A stretch of 64,000 nt of DNA from Prorocentrum cordatum. Lineage: Eukaryota; Sar; Dinophyceae; Prorocentrales; Prorocentraceae. The position numbers were made by a program, and so were the translations under genes. The notes below the pieces were generated by a model. It was not told where the DNA came from, ran no database searches, and worked only from the letters and a program-made list of their open reading frames with translations. Shown piece by piece: positions 34,431 to 45,429 of the stretch (the first letter of the stretch is position 1; each line of letters begins with the position of its first letter). The stretch lies in NCBI GenBank assembly GCA_963575745.1, contig CAUYUJ010001740.1, forward strand, positions 1 through 64,000, given 5' to 3'.

Positions 34431-35089
34431 TTTGTTGAAAATCCGTGTTGCGAAACCTTGTGCGCTTGTATACGGAGTGGACACACGATTTTGCAATCCG
34501 TCCGAAACCGAATGTTCTTGAAGGATTTCGGCATGCGCGCGCGTCTGCAATTCGACCCATTTTTGCAATGGGTTCTCGCGACGGCACGCGCGCAAGGGCG
34601 CACGAAAGACTTCGACATGCGCGCGCGCGAAGCTTGTATTGGTTTTCTTGAGATTTCGCATGAGCGCGCGCGTAAGTTGTTTAGAGAACCAGTGTTGCGA
34701 AACCATGTGTTTTGGTATGTGTTTTGGAAACTCGATTTCGAAATCCTTCTGAAACCAAAGGTTCTTGAAAGATTTCGGCATGCGCCGGCGACGACGCGCG
34801 CGCGCTCACTTGTCCAATTTTTTTCCCCGGGATTCTTGAAGACTTATGATTTTATAAACGAGAGTGCGCGCATAGTATCTGTTGGAGGGGATGGCGGGGG
34901 GGAGTAATACCGGTTTGGCTGGGATACTATGAATTCATATCTAGGGTGGACGAGTGTGTAGAATAAATATGAAATCGCAATACCCCATGGGGGATGGCTA
35001 ACTCCGGGGGGGGGGGCTATTCTCGTTTTAGGAAGAAGAATATACGTGGTGCAAAATATGTTGTGCAGTTGATTTTTACCTATGGTTTG
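34431..35089 (+). repeat. CG-rich satellite units
   Basis: GTTGCGAAACC landmarks are about 243 bases apart (34449 and 34692), followed by the GAGAGTGCGCGCATAG module. Confidence 0.6.
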
Positions 35090-35440
35090 ACACATCCCAC
35101 GCTCTTGCAAACATCCCACCCACCCACCCGCAACTTGGTTTGCAAAACCTTGTAAGACCGTGACGGTAGGTACCAAAAGGCACTTGGCAGCGACACCGAC
35201 GCAGACGACGACAGCGACGTCGACAACGACGACGACGACGCCGACGCCGACGACCACAACGACCCCGACGACGTCTCCGACGACTTCCACGACGACGACA
35301 ACGACGACGACGACGACGCCAACGAAAACGACGACGACGACGAGGGTGGAGGGAGGACGACGACGGCGACAACGACGACGACGACGAGGGAGGATGGAAG
35401 ACTAGGTGGAGCAGTCTGTGGTGGATCATCCTAGCAGTGA
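35090..35440 (+). repeat. CCCACC module and (GAC)n array
   Basis: CATCCCACCCACCCACCC module, then GAC array 35175-35405, repeating the order seen at 33760-34430. Confidence 0.7.
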
Positions 35441-36480
35441 ATTCTCAACTCGACTGCTCGCGCATTCATCCCGCCCACCCGCCCGCAACTTGGTTTGCAA
35501 AACCCATGTAACGGCGATTGCGATGAGTGCGCGGCGTTGGCTGGTGCATGTTTGCGGCCGCGCTAGCCCGCGCATGCTCGCGGGCGCAGCGGCCAGCTAG
35601 TGTAGCTCGACCGACGCGGTCGCGGTGGCGCTGACCGCCGGGCACTTCCCAGCGGGCACTCCAATGCGAGTCGGTGGCATGGGCGGGTGCGGCATCATGG
35701 CGACGCCGGGAACGGTAGACACGATTTTTCGAGTAGCGATGATATGATGGTGACGATGGTGGCGATGACGACGGCAAAGCCAATGACGGCGCCGATATTG
35801 ATCACGCCCGCCGGTAACGATGACGGTGCCCTTGCGTCGGTTATGAATGTTTTGACAAAAATTCGACATGCGCGCGCGGCCGACGCGCGCGAGTGTGCCG
35901 CGAGTGGCCCGCAAGGGCGTCCGAATGATTCGACATGCGGCGCCAGAGGCCCGCTTAGCAGAATTGCGTGACAATGTTGGAAAATGATGGTTGTCTTAGG
36001 AATTCACAAGAGCGTGAGCGCAGTCCTACTTCGAAAACTGATACTGCAAAATCATGTGTTTGATTATTTGTTTTCGGGACGCTCGTTTTTCAAATCCGTT
36101 CGAAACCTGAGGCTGTTAACAAATTTCGGATTGCGCGCGACGACGCGCGCGTGCACACCTCTTCCCATTTGTTGGAAAGGATTATTGCGACAGCACGCGC
36201 GCAAGGGAGTTCAAATGAGTTCGACATGCGCGCGCGAGAAGCCCATTTGGTAGGAATCTGTGAAAACGTTAAAAGCCAGTGGTTTCCTTAAGAATCTACA
36301 CGAGCGCGAGCGCGATTTTTTGTTCGAAAACCCTTATTGCGAAGCCTTGTGTTTGTATATGTTTTCGGGACACTCGATGTTGAAATACTTACAAAACCTA
36401 AGAGGTGTTTGAAACACTTCGGAGTGCGCGCGCGACGACGCGGGCGCGTGATTCTTCAGAACTGATGAATTTTGATAAAC
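35441..36480 (+). repeat. Composite block ending in CG-rich satellite units
   Basis: Module inverse to 27311-27480, then the GCTGACCGCCGGGCACTTCC block, then satellite units with landmarks about 291 bases apart (36048, 36339). Confidence 0.6.
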
Positions 36481-36654
36481 AAATGTGCGCGCATAGTATT
36501 TTCTGAAGAGAGTGGGAGGGGCATACCGGCTGCCTGGGATGGCACGAGTTCATATTCAGGATGGACGATGGGCAGAGTCATATGTAAACTGCACATCCCC
36601 AGGGGGACCCGATGAGTCCAGGAGCGGGTAGGTCCTAGTATACTTGTATAAGGG

Positions 36655-37015
36655 AAAATCAATGTTGTACAATATGTGGTGCAATCGATGTTGTACAACC
36701 TATGTGGAGTAACCTATGTGGTGCAAGATATGCTGTGCAGTACACGTGGTCCAATACATGTGGTACAACCTATGTGGTGAAAAACTTGATGTGCAAATGG
36801 TTCGAATTAATATGTGTTGCTGAGTCTATGTGGTTCAATACGTAAAGGTTGTACAATCTGTGATGCGCACTATCTGTTGCGCAACCTGAATTGTGCGATA
36901 TATGATGTGACACTTATAGTATGCAATATCTGTTGTTCGGTCTATGGGGTGCAACATATTTGGTGCAATTTAGGTTGTACAATGTATGTTGTGCAATAGA
37001 TACTGTGCATGCATT
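36655..37015 (+). repeat. 14-base satellite, longest array
   Basis: About 25 units of GTGGTGCAACCTAT with variants such as GTTGTACAACCTAT, strictly 14 bases over most of the array. Confidence 0.8.
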
Positions 37016-37838
37016 ATCGTGGGCACCCGTTGGCAAGCCAATTTCTTGTTTGGTGTGCCGACTGTAAAAATCACCTGCCCCCCCCCCCCCTTCCACACCC
37101 TCGATGGACGGTGCCATATTGCCCAAGGTGGCCTCCGAATCTGCTGTGACGACTTCGCGTGTGCATGCCTGCCGGGTTGCATGCCACCGGCACGGCCCCG
37201 GCACGGCCCCTTCCGACAAAAGCCTCCCCGAGTTGCTACCAACAGGGGGCAGTTATCGTGCTACCATAAGGGACGCACAATGCGGAATGGAGTGACTTTT
37301 CCGGCCACGACGAGCCTCGACTGCGAACAAGTTCCCCGACCCAGATCTACGGAACGGCCCCGAAACCAAAGCACCCCCTGCACTCGAAGTGGCCGTGTTT
37401 CGGCGTTTTCACTGCAAGGCAGCTTGCCCCCAGCGTCTTCACCTCCGCCCCGAGCTGCACCCGCGCGTGCCCCACCAGAAGGAGGAGGGTGTCCAAGGCG
37501 GGGTGCAAATCATGACCAGCGGCATGTGCGCGGCCCAGCGGGGGGGCCAGGGACGTAATGAAATAAGAAGAGGCGCCATGAAATCTGGGGAAATATCATG
37601 GCCCCCGCCATGATATCCACCCCCCCCTAGTCATCACCCCCCTCTTTTCCGCCCTCGAGAAGCGGCATCGATTCGGAACGTGCGTGGAGCTGGGCTGCAG
37701 CGGCGCGGGATCGAGCTCGGGTCGGATCGGCTGCGCCCGGGCGCAGAACAGCGCCGTGCAAACATCGGGACGAATCCGATCGTCGGAATATCGGAGTCGA
37801 ATCCGTGGAGCAGGGACCGACCGTCCCGGCATTCCTAT
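37016..37838. other. Unassigned stretch
   Basis: Mixed GC-rich sequence. The plus ORF 36986-37558 starts in the satellite and looks compositional. Repeated GGATCGG/GAATCCG motifs appear at 37700-37810. No gene is supported. Confidence 0.3.
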
Positions 37839-38009
37839 AGCCCTACCACGACATGTTCTTAGAACCCCAAGAATGTCCCAAGAAGAATAGCAATGTTCTT
37901 ATAACATAAGACCCGATGCGATAAAACAAGACAGACTCCGCCAGAAATGTTCTAAGAACATTTCGTGGAAACCACAAGAGGTTCTTAGAACAACGTTTGG
38001 TAGGGCTAC
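37839..38009. mobile_element. TA-ended inverted-repeat element, 171 bases
   Basis: Ends TAGCCCTACCA / TGGTAGGGCTA with TGTTCTTAGAACC / GGTTCTTAGAACA inside. A further near-palindrome GAAATGTTCTAAGAACATTT is at about 37945. Non-coding, MITE-like. Confidence 0.6.
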
Positions 38010-38544
38010 AGGCGAGCCAGGACGCTTCGCCACTGCTTGACTCAGATCAGGCCCCCCGCGATCGGTGTCACATCGGATCGGTCAGATCGACATGGACACC
38101 GGACTGGCCTCCCTCCCAGCGCGATCCTCCGCGGCAGCGGCCCGGCCGGCCTCGCTCCGTCGGCTGGCGCTGGCCGCCAGCGCGCCCTCGGCGGCTGCGG
38201 CCTCTGCGCGGGCAGCTCGGGCGGCCTCGGGGGGGAAGACGGGAGGAGGAGGAGGAGAATGAGAAATTGGAGTGGAAGGCGAAGAGGAGGGAGGAGAAGG
38301 AGGGAGAGGAGGAAGAGGAGGTGGAGGAGGATGAGGAGGAGAAGGAGGAGCGGAAGGAGGGGGCGTGGAGGCGGAGCACATCTGCAACTCGGACCAACGG
38401 CTGCGCCTAGTTGCGCCGATGGGCAGACTCGGAGCTCTGCCATCTGCGGCTTGGGCCAGTGGTGCCCACAAGCTGCGCAAAGATTGGCAGAGGCCCCCCC
38501 CCTCGTCCCCCCTTCCCTTCCCTGCCGCTGTCGGTATACTTGAG
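38010..38544. other. Unassigned GC-rich stretch with (GGA)n tract
   Basis: 38245-38370 is a GGA repeat. The rest is Ala/Arg-biased in several frames and not supported as coding. Confidence 0.4.
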
Positions 38545-38690
38545 CCTTGCGTTTACATCAGTATCGTGGCCACCTGGCGGACTCGCTTGACGGGCGCGTT
38601 CTCAGGTAAACGAAACATGACATAAACATAAAAACTCGGAGGTCCGCGCGGATTTCTCGGATCCGCGCGGACCTCCGACTTTTTCCCTAC
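38545..38690. mobile_element. Fold-back element family 2, nested short copy with flank
   Basis: 38633-38690 is a compact palindrome (GGAGGTCCGCGCGG...CCGCGCGGACCTCC). The flank 38545-38632 (GCGTTTACATCAGTATCGTGG...) recurs inverted at 39655-39740, in the spacer of the large palindrome. Confidence 0.6.
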
Positions 38691-39643
38691 CCAGGCTCTG
38701 CCTAGAAGGGTTGTTACCCTGTTTGCTTAAAGGGGCCGGGCAGTGGAACACGCCCCGGGCGGTTCCCCCAGAATCCGCCCCGCGGTTCCCCTGGCATCCG
38801 CCCCGCGGTTCCCCCAGTTACGTCCCCTTAGCTTAGCGTTGCTTATCTCATCCTAGCTTAGCCTAGCTTAGCTTAGCTTAGCTTAGCTTTAGCTTAGCCT
38901 GGCCTAGCTTAGCTTCACATAGCCTAGCCTAGCTTAGCCTAGCCTAGCTTAGATCAGCTCAGTTTTGCTTAGCTTAACCTCGCCTAGCTTAGCTTAGCAT
39001 AGCTTAGCTGACCTTAGTTTCGCTTAGCGAAGCGCAGCAGTAACACAGCGCAGCATTAACACAGCATCTCATAGCATAGCCAATCATAGCACAGCATAGC
39101 ATAGCTCAGCATAGCATAGCATAGCATAGCGTAGCGCAGCATATCATGGCACAGCATCGCATAACATTGCTTAGCATAGCACAGTGCAGCATAGCATAGT
39201 ATAGCACAACACAACATAGCATAGCGCAGCATAGCAGATCATAGCGCAGCATAGCATATCACAGCATAGCCTAACAAACCATAGCATATCGCAGCATAGC
39301 ATCGCATCGCATAGCATAGCGCAGCATATCATAGCATAGCATAGCATAGCGCAGCATAGCATAGCAGAGCCTAGCCTAGCATAACACAGCGCAGTCGAGC
39401 GTACCTAGCATAGCATAGCATATCATAGCGCAACATAGCGCAGCATAGCATGTAGGTGTAAATGTATGTGTATATGTAGATGTAGGTGTAGATGTAGGTG
39501 TAGAGGTAGATGTTGATGTGAATCTCGCTGGTGATGTTGATGTAGGTGTAGATGCAAGTGTAGATGTTAATGTAGCTGCCGGTGTAGATGTAGATGTTGC
39601 TTTCCTAGATGCTCCAACTCCTAGGTAAGGTCGCACTGGGATA
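38685..39643 (+). repeat. Left arm of 2.25-kb palindrome
   Basis: In order: an edge block (CCAGGCTCTGCCTAGAAGGG..., GGGCCGGGCAGTG, CCCCGGGCGGTTCCCC), a GCTTA/GCCTA pentamer array (about 38828-39030), a CATAG pentamer array (about 39050-39450), a GTAGATGTAGGT array (about 39450-39600), and an inner block GATGCTCCAACTCCTAGG ending at GGGATA. Each block recurs inverted in the right arm. Confidence 0.85.
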
Positions 39644-39654
39644 CATATGGTTAT

Positions 39655-39825
39655 GTCATGTGTCGTTCCCCTGAGAACGCGCCCGTCAAGCGAGTCCGCC
39701 AGCTGGCCACGATACTGATGCAAACGCAGGGCGCCAGCGCAGATCCGAGAAACCCGCGCGGGCCTCCGAGTCTTTGTGTTTCTGCCATTCTTCGTTCCCC
39801 TATGACTGGGCGCGCTGTCACCACG
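39655..39825. mobile_element. Spacer of palindrome with fold-back family 2 right half
   Basis: 39655-39740 is the inverse of 38545-38632. 39712-39825 holds GATCCGAGAAACCCGCGCGG...TTCGTTCCCCTA, the right half of family 2. 39826-40017 is unassigned. Confidence 0.6.
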
Positions 39826-40017
39826 ATGTCGAGGCGAGCCCAGCGGTGGCGACGAGGGAGGGGCAGCGGTACCTATCGGTGGCTGCTCCTCCTCAGGGGG
39901 CAAGCAGGGCAGAGGTCGGGCCCGCAGCTCCAGCCTGGCGTCCTCCAGGGATGGGCGGCGATCGGAGCGGGTTTAGGTCGTGCGTGTGCCCCTACGTACG
40001 GGTTTTGGACGAAACGT

Positions 40018-40937
40018 TATCCCAGTGCGACCCTACCTAGAAGTTGGAGCATTTAGGAAGGCAACATCTACATCTACACCGACAGCTACAGTTACAGCTA
40101 CACCTGCATCTACATCTACATGCGCTATGCTGCGCTATGCTATGCTATGCTATGCTGGGGAACGCTCGGCTGCGCTGTGTTATGCTAGGCTATGCTATGC
40201 TATGCTATGCTATGCTATGCTGCACTATGCTATGCTATGCTGTGCGATGATATGATGCGCTATGTTATGCTATGCTATGATGTGTTATACTGCGTTATTA
40301 TATGATATGATATGCTATGCTAATGCATGGTATGCTGCTATATGATATGATATGCTATGATATGATGTGATATGATATGATATGACGCGCGATGCTATGC
40401 TATGATATGATATGGTGTGCTGTGTTATGATGTGCTATGATATGGTATGCTATGCTGCGGTGTGCTATGCTAAACAATGCTATGCTGTGTTGCGCTATGC
40501 TATGCTACGCTATGCTATGCTGAGCTATGCTATGCTATGCTACGCTTGGCTATGCTAATGCTGCGCTGCGCTATGCTGCGCCAAGGTAAGGTAAGCTAAG
40601 CTATGCTCAGTTAAGCTAAGCTAAGCTAGGCTAGGCTAGGCTAAGCTGAGCTAAGCTAAGCTTAGCCAAGCCAAGCCAAGCTAAGCTAAGCTAAGCTAAG
40701 ATGATTTAGGCTAAGTTAAGCTAAGCTAAGCTAAGCTAGGCTAGCCTAAGCGAAGCTAAGCTAAGCTAAGATGAGCTAAGCTAAGCTAAGCTTAGCTACG
40801 CTAAGCTGGGTGAGCCCAGGGGGCGTCACTGGGGGAACCGCGGAGCGGATGCCAGGGGAACCGCCCGGGGCGAGTTGCACTGCCCGGCCCTTTAAGCTTA
40901 CCGAGTAAGAACCCTTCCAGGTAGAGCCTAGGTAGGG
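40018..40937 (-). repeat. Right arm of 2.25-kb palindrome
   Basis: Inverse of the left arm: TATCCCAGTGCGACC, GTTGGAGCATTTAGG, a CTACATCTACA array (shorter), a CTATG/GCTATG array (about 40120-40580), a GCTAA array (about 40585-40805), and the edge GGGGAACCGCCCGGGGCG...CCTAGGTAGGG. Arms have diverged, so this is not a simple assembly fold-back. Confidence 0.85.
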
Positions 40938-41058
40938 AATGAGAAGTAGCCGAAAGATATGTAAGAACAGTCCAAATCTAACCCAGAAATCGTCCCCTGA
41001 CGATGTTTTTTTTCTGGACAGTGTTTGGATATTTCTCCTGTAGAGGGACACGCCCGAC
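40938..41058. mobile_element. Inverted-repeat family 1, truncated copy
   Basis: The right end TCTCCTGTAGAGGGACACGC and the interior (AACAGTCCAAATC..., ATCGTCCCC) match family 1. The left terminal repeat is missing, cut at the edge of the large palindrome. Confidence 0.55.
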
Positions 41059-41077
41059 TTACATACGGGGCGTGAAA

Positions 41078-41262
41078 ACGACCACCGACACTGCTTTTCT
41101 TTTGTTGCCGCTTTCCAGCCCGCAGAAACGAAGCAATGGTTGTGGTCATTTTCGTTGAGCTTGGCACCAAAGAAATGACCACAACCACTGCTTTTCTTTC
41201 GGCCGGCTGGAAGGCGGCGCAAACAAGAAGCAATGGCTGTGGTAATTTTCCCGTCCCGCATT
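41078..41262. repeat. Paired fold-back unit
   Basis: Two tandem units of about 90 bases. Each begins GACCACxxCCACTGCTTTTC and ends GAAGCAATGGYTGTGGT, so each unit is itself an inverted repeat. Confidence 0.55.
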
Positions 41263-42018
41263 ACAGCAAGGGCGTGACAGAGGGCAGGAGCGCACAACCT
41301 CCGCACCTACGATGATCCTGGTCATGTCCCGTCTGGCCCCAGGGGTCAGCCTAGCCAGGATCGGTGTGTTGGTGCCTAGGATCGGGAACTCCTGCGCAGC
41401 CCGCCGCCGCGGCGGCACTGGCGACACGCTGTGCCCTGCAAGCGAATAGCGTACAGTCGGGGCGTTGACCTAAGGAACCCTAAATAAGGAACAAGGCCCC
41501 TCTTTTCCATAAGTTGAACTTCGATTTCACATACAAAAACCTAAGGGAAGCCCGAGGCAAACTGTAAAACAATCAAGGAACACCGAGCCCCTCCCCAACG
41601 AAAAGCGTTCCTTCTTCAAGGCCCCGACTGTATCGCTCCGCGGGGCGGGAGGCTGCGACAAGCTCCGGACGAATGATCGGAGTCCCTCGATCGGCGACCC
41701 TCGATCTGAACTTCCTGCGACTTGTGGGCAGACCATCACCCGGCCATTGTTGACGGCCTCTTGATCAAGCAGGCCCTGGACACAAATGTTGATGGGAACG
41801 CGGCGTGGAAATGAAAAAGGGGAACGAGTGCCCGCAAAACCCAGCACAAGGGAGCGGTACATGACGGCTGTAGCGGTCAACGCGGGCGTGGTGGGAGAGT
41901 TGTCGCTACTGGGATTGAGGCTCGAACCTACAGCTACAAGCACACCACAAACAAGTGACCTCCTCCCCTCGCCTCCCTGGTCGATCAAATGACCTCCTCC
42001 CCTCGTCTCCCTGGTAGA
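41263..42018. other. Low-repeat stretch with minus ORF
   Basis: The minus ORF 41988-41527 (153 aa) is not obviously repeat-derived (LDQEAVNNGRVMVCPQVAG), but I recognise no domain and the start is unknown. It may be a transposon remnant. Confidence 0.25.
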
Positions 42019-42300
42019 TCAAAAAGGGCATAACCATAAACTGTCGGAGGTCCGCGTGGGACTTCCTGGGTCGACACTGGACACTCCACATGTCTCCCCC
42101 TTCTGCGAGCGCGCGGGGAGCGCGCCGGGAGCCGCGCCGGAGGCGCCGCCCGGGGAGGCGGGGATCGGGCGGGTGGTTTTGGGGGGGGTGACCCACATGG
42201 GGCGTGAAGAAGCCAACTCGGTCACCCCCCGTACCACTCGCCCGAAGGGAGGGGGCCCAGCGCCGACCCAACAGAAACTCCGCGTGGGCCTCGGAGTCGA
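42019..42300. mobile_element. Fold-back element family 2, diverged copy
   Basis: GGCATAACCATAAACTGTCGGAGGTCCGCG at the left, GCGCGCGGGGAGCGCGCC in the centre and CTCCGCGTGGGCCTCGGAG at the right. The arms are longer than in other copies. Confidence 0.55.
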
Positions 42301-43069
42301 CCCTCTCCCTCCCCCCGTCGGGGGTCGCCGGCGGATCGCTGCAGAGGCATCCTGGCCAGATCGACCTCGGCCCCACGATCGGCGTGCAGAAGGCTTCCCG
42401 GGCACAGGTGAAGGGGCCCCAGCACACACAAATAAATACACACAAATAAAACGATTCCCCATATTTTCCTATCTTTTTTAGGTTTTTGTCTTCCCCCCCA
42501 CTTCCCATATTTTTGCATATTTTCCTGGGAATCGACGATTGATTGTGTCTGTGTGTTTCTTTCCCTCCTGAACAGGGCGGGCCCGGCCAGGATCTCGGTG
42601 CCAAGGCCGGGCCTCCACGTCGCAGGCACGGCAGGATCCCGCCGCGTCGGCCCGAGGAGAGACCCCGGCGCGTATCGAGGCGCGCGGACTCGCGACGGGC
42701 CCCGCGTCCATGCAACATCGGCGCGATGCGTCGCCACATCTCCTCCTCCTCCTCCTCCTCCTCCTCCTCCTCCTCCTCCAGCGCAACCCTGGGTGAGTAA
42801 CGCCGCGCAGAATGCAAGATCCTGCGCTCTAACCCGGGTCAGCGCGCCCCTGGCTCTGCAGAATCCTGCAGGATCCCAAGCTCTGGCTGGCCTCCGTTTG
42901 CACTGACTCCCGTGTCAGGGCTCCCGACCGAGGTCTTGCCAACGACTTCCGAGTCCCCCCCCCACGCAGGGGCAGACAATTGTCGAAAACTGTAGAAGAC
43001 CTTGAGAGGTCCCAAATACGGTCTAATAGGGCCCGGAATCGCCGAACGATCGGTCCGAGACGCCCTTGA
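42301..43069. other. Mostly unassigned; includes (CTC)n and a dispersed GGATCCTGCA module
   Basis: CTC repeat at 42738-42780. 42800-42935 repeats the ATCCTGCAG module of 30061-30302. No gene is supported. Confidence 0.4.
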
Positions 43070-43470
43070 GGCCTCAGAGAGGCCTCTCGAGAGCGCCCCA
43101 AGAGGCCCAAAGCATAGATGTTCCTTTGGTTTTTGAAGGTCGTTGGACGTCTCGCCTATTCGGTTCCCCGATGCTCCAGGACAGCCGAAGAGGCCCCCAA
43201 GATCGCCCCACGACGGCCCCAAAGGCCTGCAGGACGGCCCGTAGACTGTCCCAAGACGGCCCGGTTGGACTCCAAAGCGGTCCCGCAGGCGCCCAAGATG
43301 GCCCCAAGAAAGCTCCAAGATGGGATCCAGGCGGGGGAGCACGAAACGAACATACGAGTCTTCCTGCCCAGAGGCCGCCAGAAGGCTCCAGGCCCTGAGA
43401 GGCCCCCAAGAGACACCCAAGAGGCCCCGAAGACGCCCCAAAGGTCCCCGAGCGGCCCTCTGCGACATCC
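43070..43470 (+). repeat. Helical-pitch satellite
   Basis: CCCCAAGAGGC/CCAAGACGGCC units at 10-11 base spacing, more diverged than at 23.4-24.4 kb. Confidence 0.6.
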
Positions 43471-43900
43471 CAACGAATATTTTTTCGTCAGCGGCGAGGC
43501 AGCGAACTCCGCTCCAGCCAGAAGCTAGAAAGGGGCACTAACTAGCGAATTGGCCGGCCGGCAAGCATCCCAACGAACATCCTAGAGACCATCTATGACC
43601 CATAACCCCCAGCACGGTGGAGGGAGGGGCCGAATGTGGTGCGGCGGTGCGGTGCGGCCCACACTCCAGCCCCATTGGGCCAGTCCTCTACGAGGGTGGG
43701 CGTTCGGGACACGCAGTCCTGGCAACGGGTCGCAGTGGAAGATGCTTCGCACAAATGTGGGACATCGAAAGTAGCACAGAGGAAGTTGCATACAGACAGG
43801 CATGAAAAACAACTCCAGATGAGGACGAAGAGAAAAAAGAAACAACGCCGAGATCCGGAAAAGAGAATGTTAGCTATGCTGCTCGGGAGAATATAGCTTG
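43471..43900. other. Unassigned spacer
   Basis: Low-repeat sequence with no supported gene. It may be 3' untranslated remains of the adjacent reverse-transcriptase fragment. Confidence 0.25.
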
Positions 43901-44121
43901 AGCAGCTGCATGGCGATTGAAACAGATAAGGCTCACATCCTGCCCCTCGTCACGAAGCCTTCCTCCATCGCGTTCCATCTGTCTGCCTGTGCTACACACT
44001 TTTGCCAAGAACTGCTTGTATCCTGGGCGCGAACAGACATACTCCCGAACATCGTCATCCCACCGCCTTTTCGGTCTCCCAGTCGACCGACGAACCGAAT
44101 CAGAAGCCAATGGGCCGAATG
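43874..44121 (-). pseudogene. Non-LTR retrotransposon reverse-transcriptase C-terminal remnant
   Basis: The translated segment contains RRSTGRPKRRWDDDVREYV. The GRPxxRWxDDV signature is typical of the region after the polymerase domain in LINE-type elements. The upstream part of the ORF is replaced by an inserted inverted-repeat element at 44130-44250, so no polymerase core remains. The stop is at 43874. Recognition is from the motif alone. Confidence 0.55.
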
Positions 44122-44129
44122 CCATTAGA

Positions 44130-44250
44130 GTTGGGTCAGGCGTGTCCCCCGACAGGAGGATGTTCGACGACAAATTCAAAATAGTCAAAAAGTATTCAAA
44201 CATTGACTATTCTTGAATTTGCCTCCTGTAGAGGGACGCGCCCGCTGTAA
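44130..44250. mobile_element. Inverted-repeat family 1 copy
   Basis: Left end GTCAGGCGTGTCCCCCGACA, right end CTGTAGAGGGACGCGCCCGC. CATTAGA occurs on both sides (44123 and 44251) as a target duplication. Inserted in the reverse-transcriptase remnant. Confidence 0.65.
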
Positions 44251-44596
44251 CATTAGATAGCTCGGGCCACCGGCAGCCGAACAGGACGATCTGGGCAGCC
44301 CCCGGGTCGCTCTCGGCAGGGCGCAGCGCTGCCGGAAGGCACCCCGAGGCGAGAAAGCCTTCAATCGGGCAGAACGGCTGATGGACAAAATCCTGCACCA
44401 GCCGCGCAACTGGGGCGACGGCGCAAACTTCCACGCGACCCCCTGCCCCCGATTCAATGTTCATTTGCTGCGCCCGCGGGGTGCAGGATTTAGGCCAGTC
44501 GGCGGATCAACAAATCGCGCCACAGCCTGCCAATATTCAATTGGGGGCGCGGGGGGCGCCCCAATTTTGTGCATCAAATCAACCGACGTAAGACTA
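44251..44596. other. Unassigned spacer
   Basis: GC-rich sequence with short ORFs on both strands, none recognised. Confidence 0.3.
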
Positions 44597-44742
44597 GATC
44601 GGGCATGCTCCTACAGGCGGACTCTGGACGGAACACAGAACATACTCATACTCAAAAACAGCCCAAACACAGTCCCCAGATTATCTTTTCTAGCTTTCCG
44701 AATATTTTTGGATATTCCTCCTCCAGAGGGACACGCCCGACG
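44597..44742. mobile_element. Inverted-repeat family 1 copy
   Basis: Left ATCGGGCATGCTCCTACAGG, right CTCCAGAGGGACACGCCCGA. GTAAGACT with its context is duplicated on both sides. Confidence 0.65.
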
Positions 44743-45019
44743 TAAACGTAAGACTCGGGCTCGGGGGACTCGCACTGGCACGACGTGGCCACCGTGAGAA
44801 CGACGAGGCCCCGTGCGAAATCTGACGCGAGCTTCCGCCGCAGACATCCCACGAGAACTGGAGGTCGTCAAACTCAGGGGCGCGCTCGCCGAACAGCGTC
44901 GGCAAACCCAAGCTCTGGCACCCTCGAGCCTCACGCTTCCCCGAGACTCGGGGCCCACCGACGACGCCCGAAAACCGCGAGCTTCGAGCCTCGAGCTCTC
45001 GAGCGGCCGGAGCGACGGG

Positions 45020-45235
45020 CCTCCCCCCCAGGAGGGCGGGAGGGCGGGAGGGAGGAGGGCGGCAGGGCGGAGGGAGGAGGGCGGCAGGGCGGAGGGAGGA
45101 GGGCGGGAGAAGGGAGGAGGGCGGGAGGGCGGGAGGGCGGAGGGCGGGAGGGAGGAGGATGGGAGGGCGGGAGGGCGGAGGGCGGGAGGGAGAAGGACGG
45201 GAGGGCGGGAGGAGGGCAGGAGGGAGGAGGGTGCG
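45020..45235 (+). repeat. GGGAGGGCGGG array
   Basis: Tandem GGGAGGGC / GGGAGGAGGGC units; runs of three Gs at short spacing could form G-quadruplexes. 44743-45019 and 45236-45429 hold ORFs but nothing recognisable. Confidence 0.85.
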
Positions 45236-45429
45236 TGCGCCTCCGCCTCGCGCTTGCACTCGTGGGCGCTGCGGGCGGCGCACACGTGCTCGCGCTGCAG
45301 GGCCGCCTGCAGGCCCGTGACCTGCTCCGGCGGCTGCTACTCGTCGTCCGCTGTCCCCGCTCAGGCTGGACGCAAGAGTGGCCCTGGGCAAGGGTTGGTC
45401 TGGAGGCAAAAATGAAAAATAGCAAAAGA

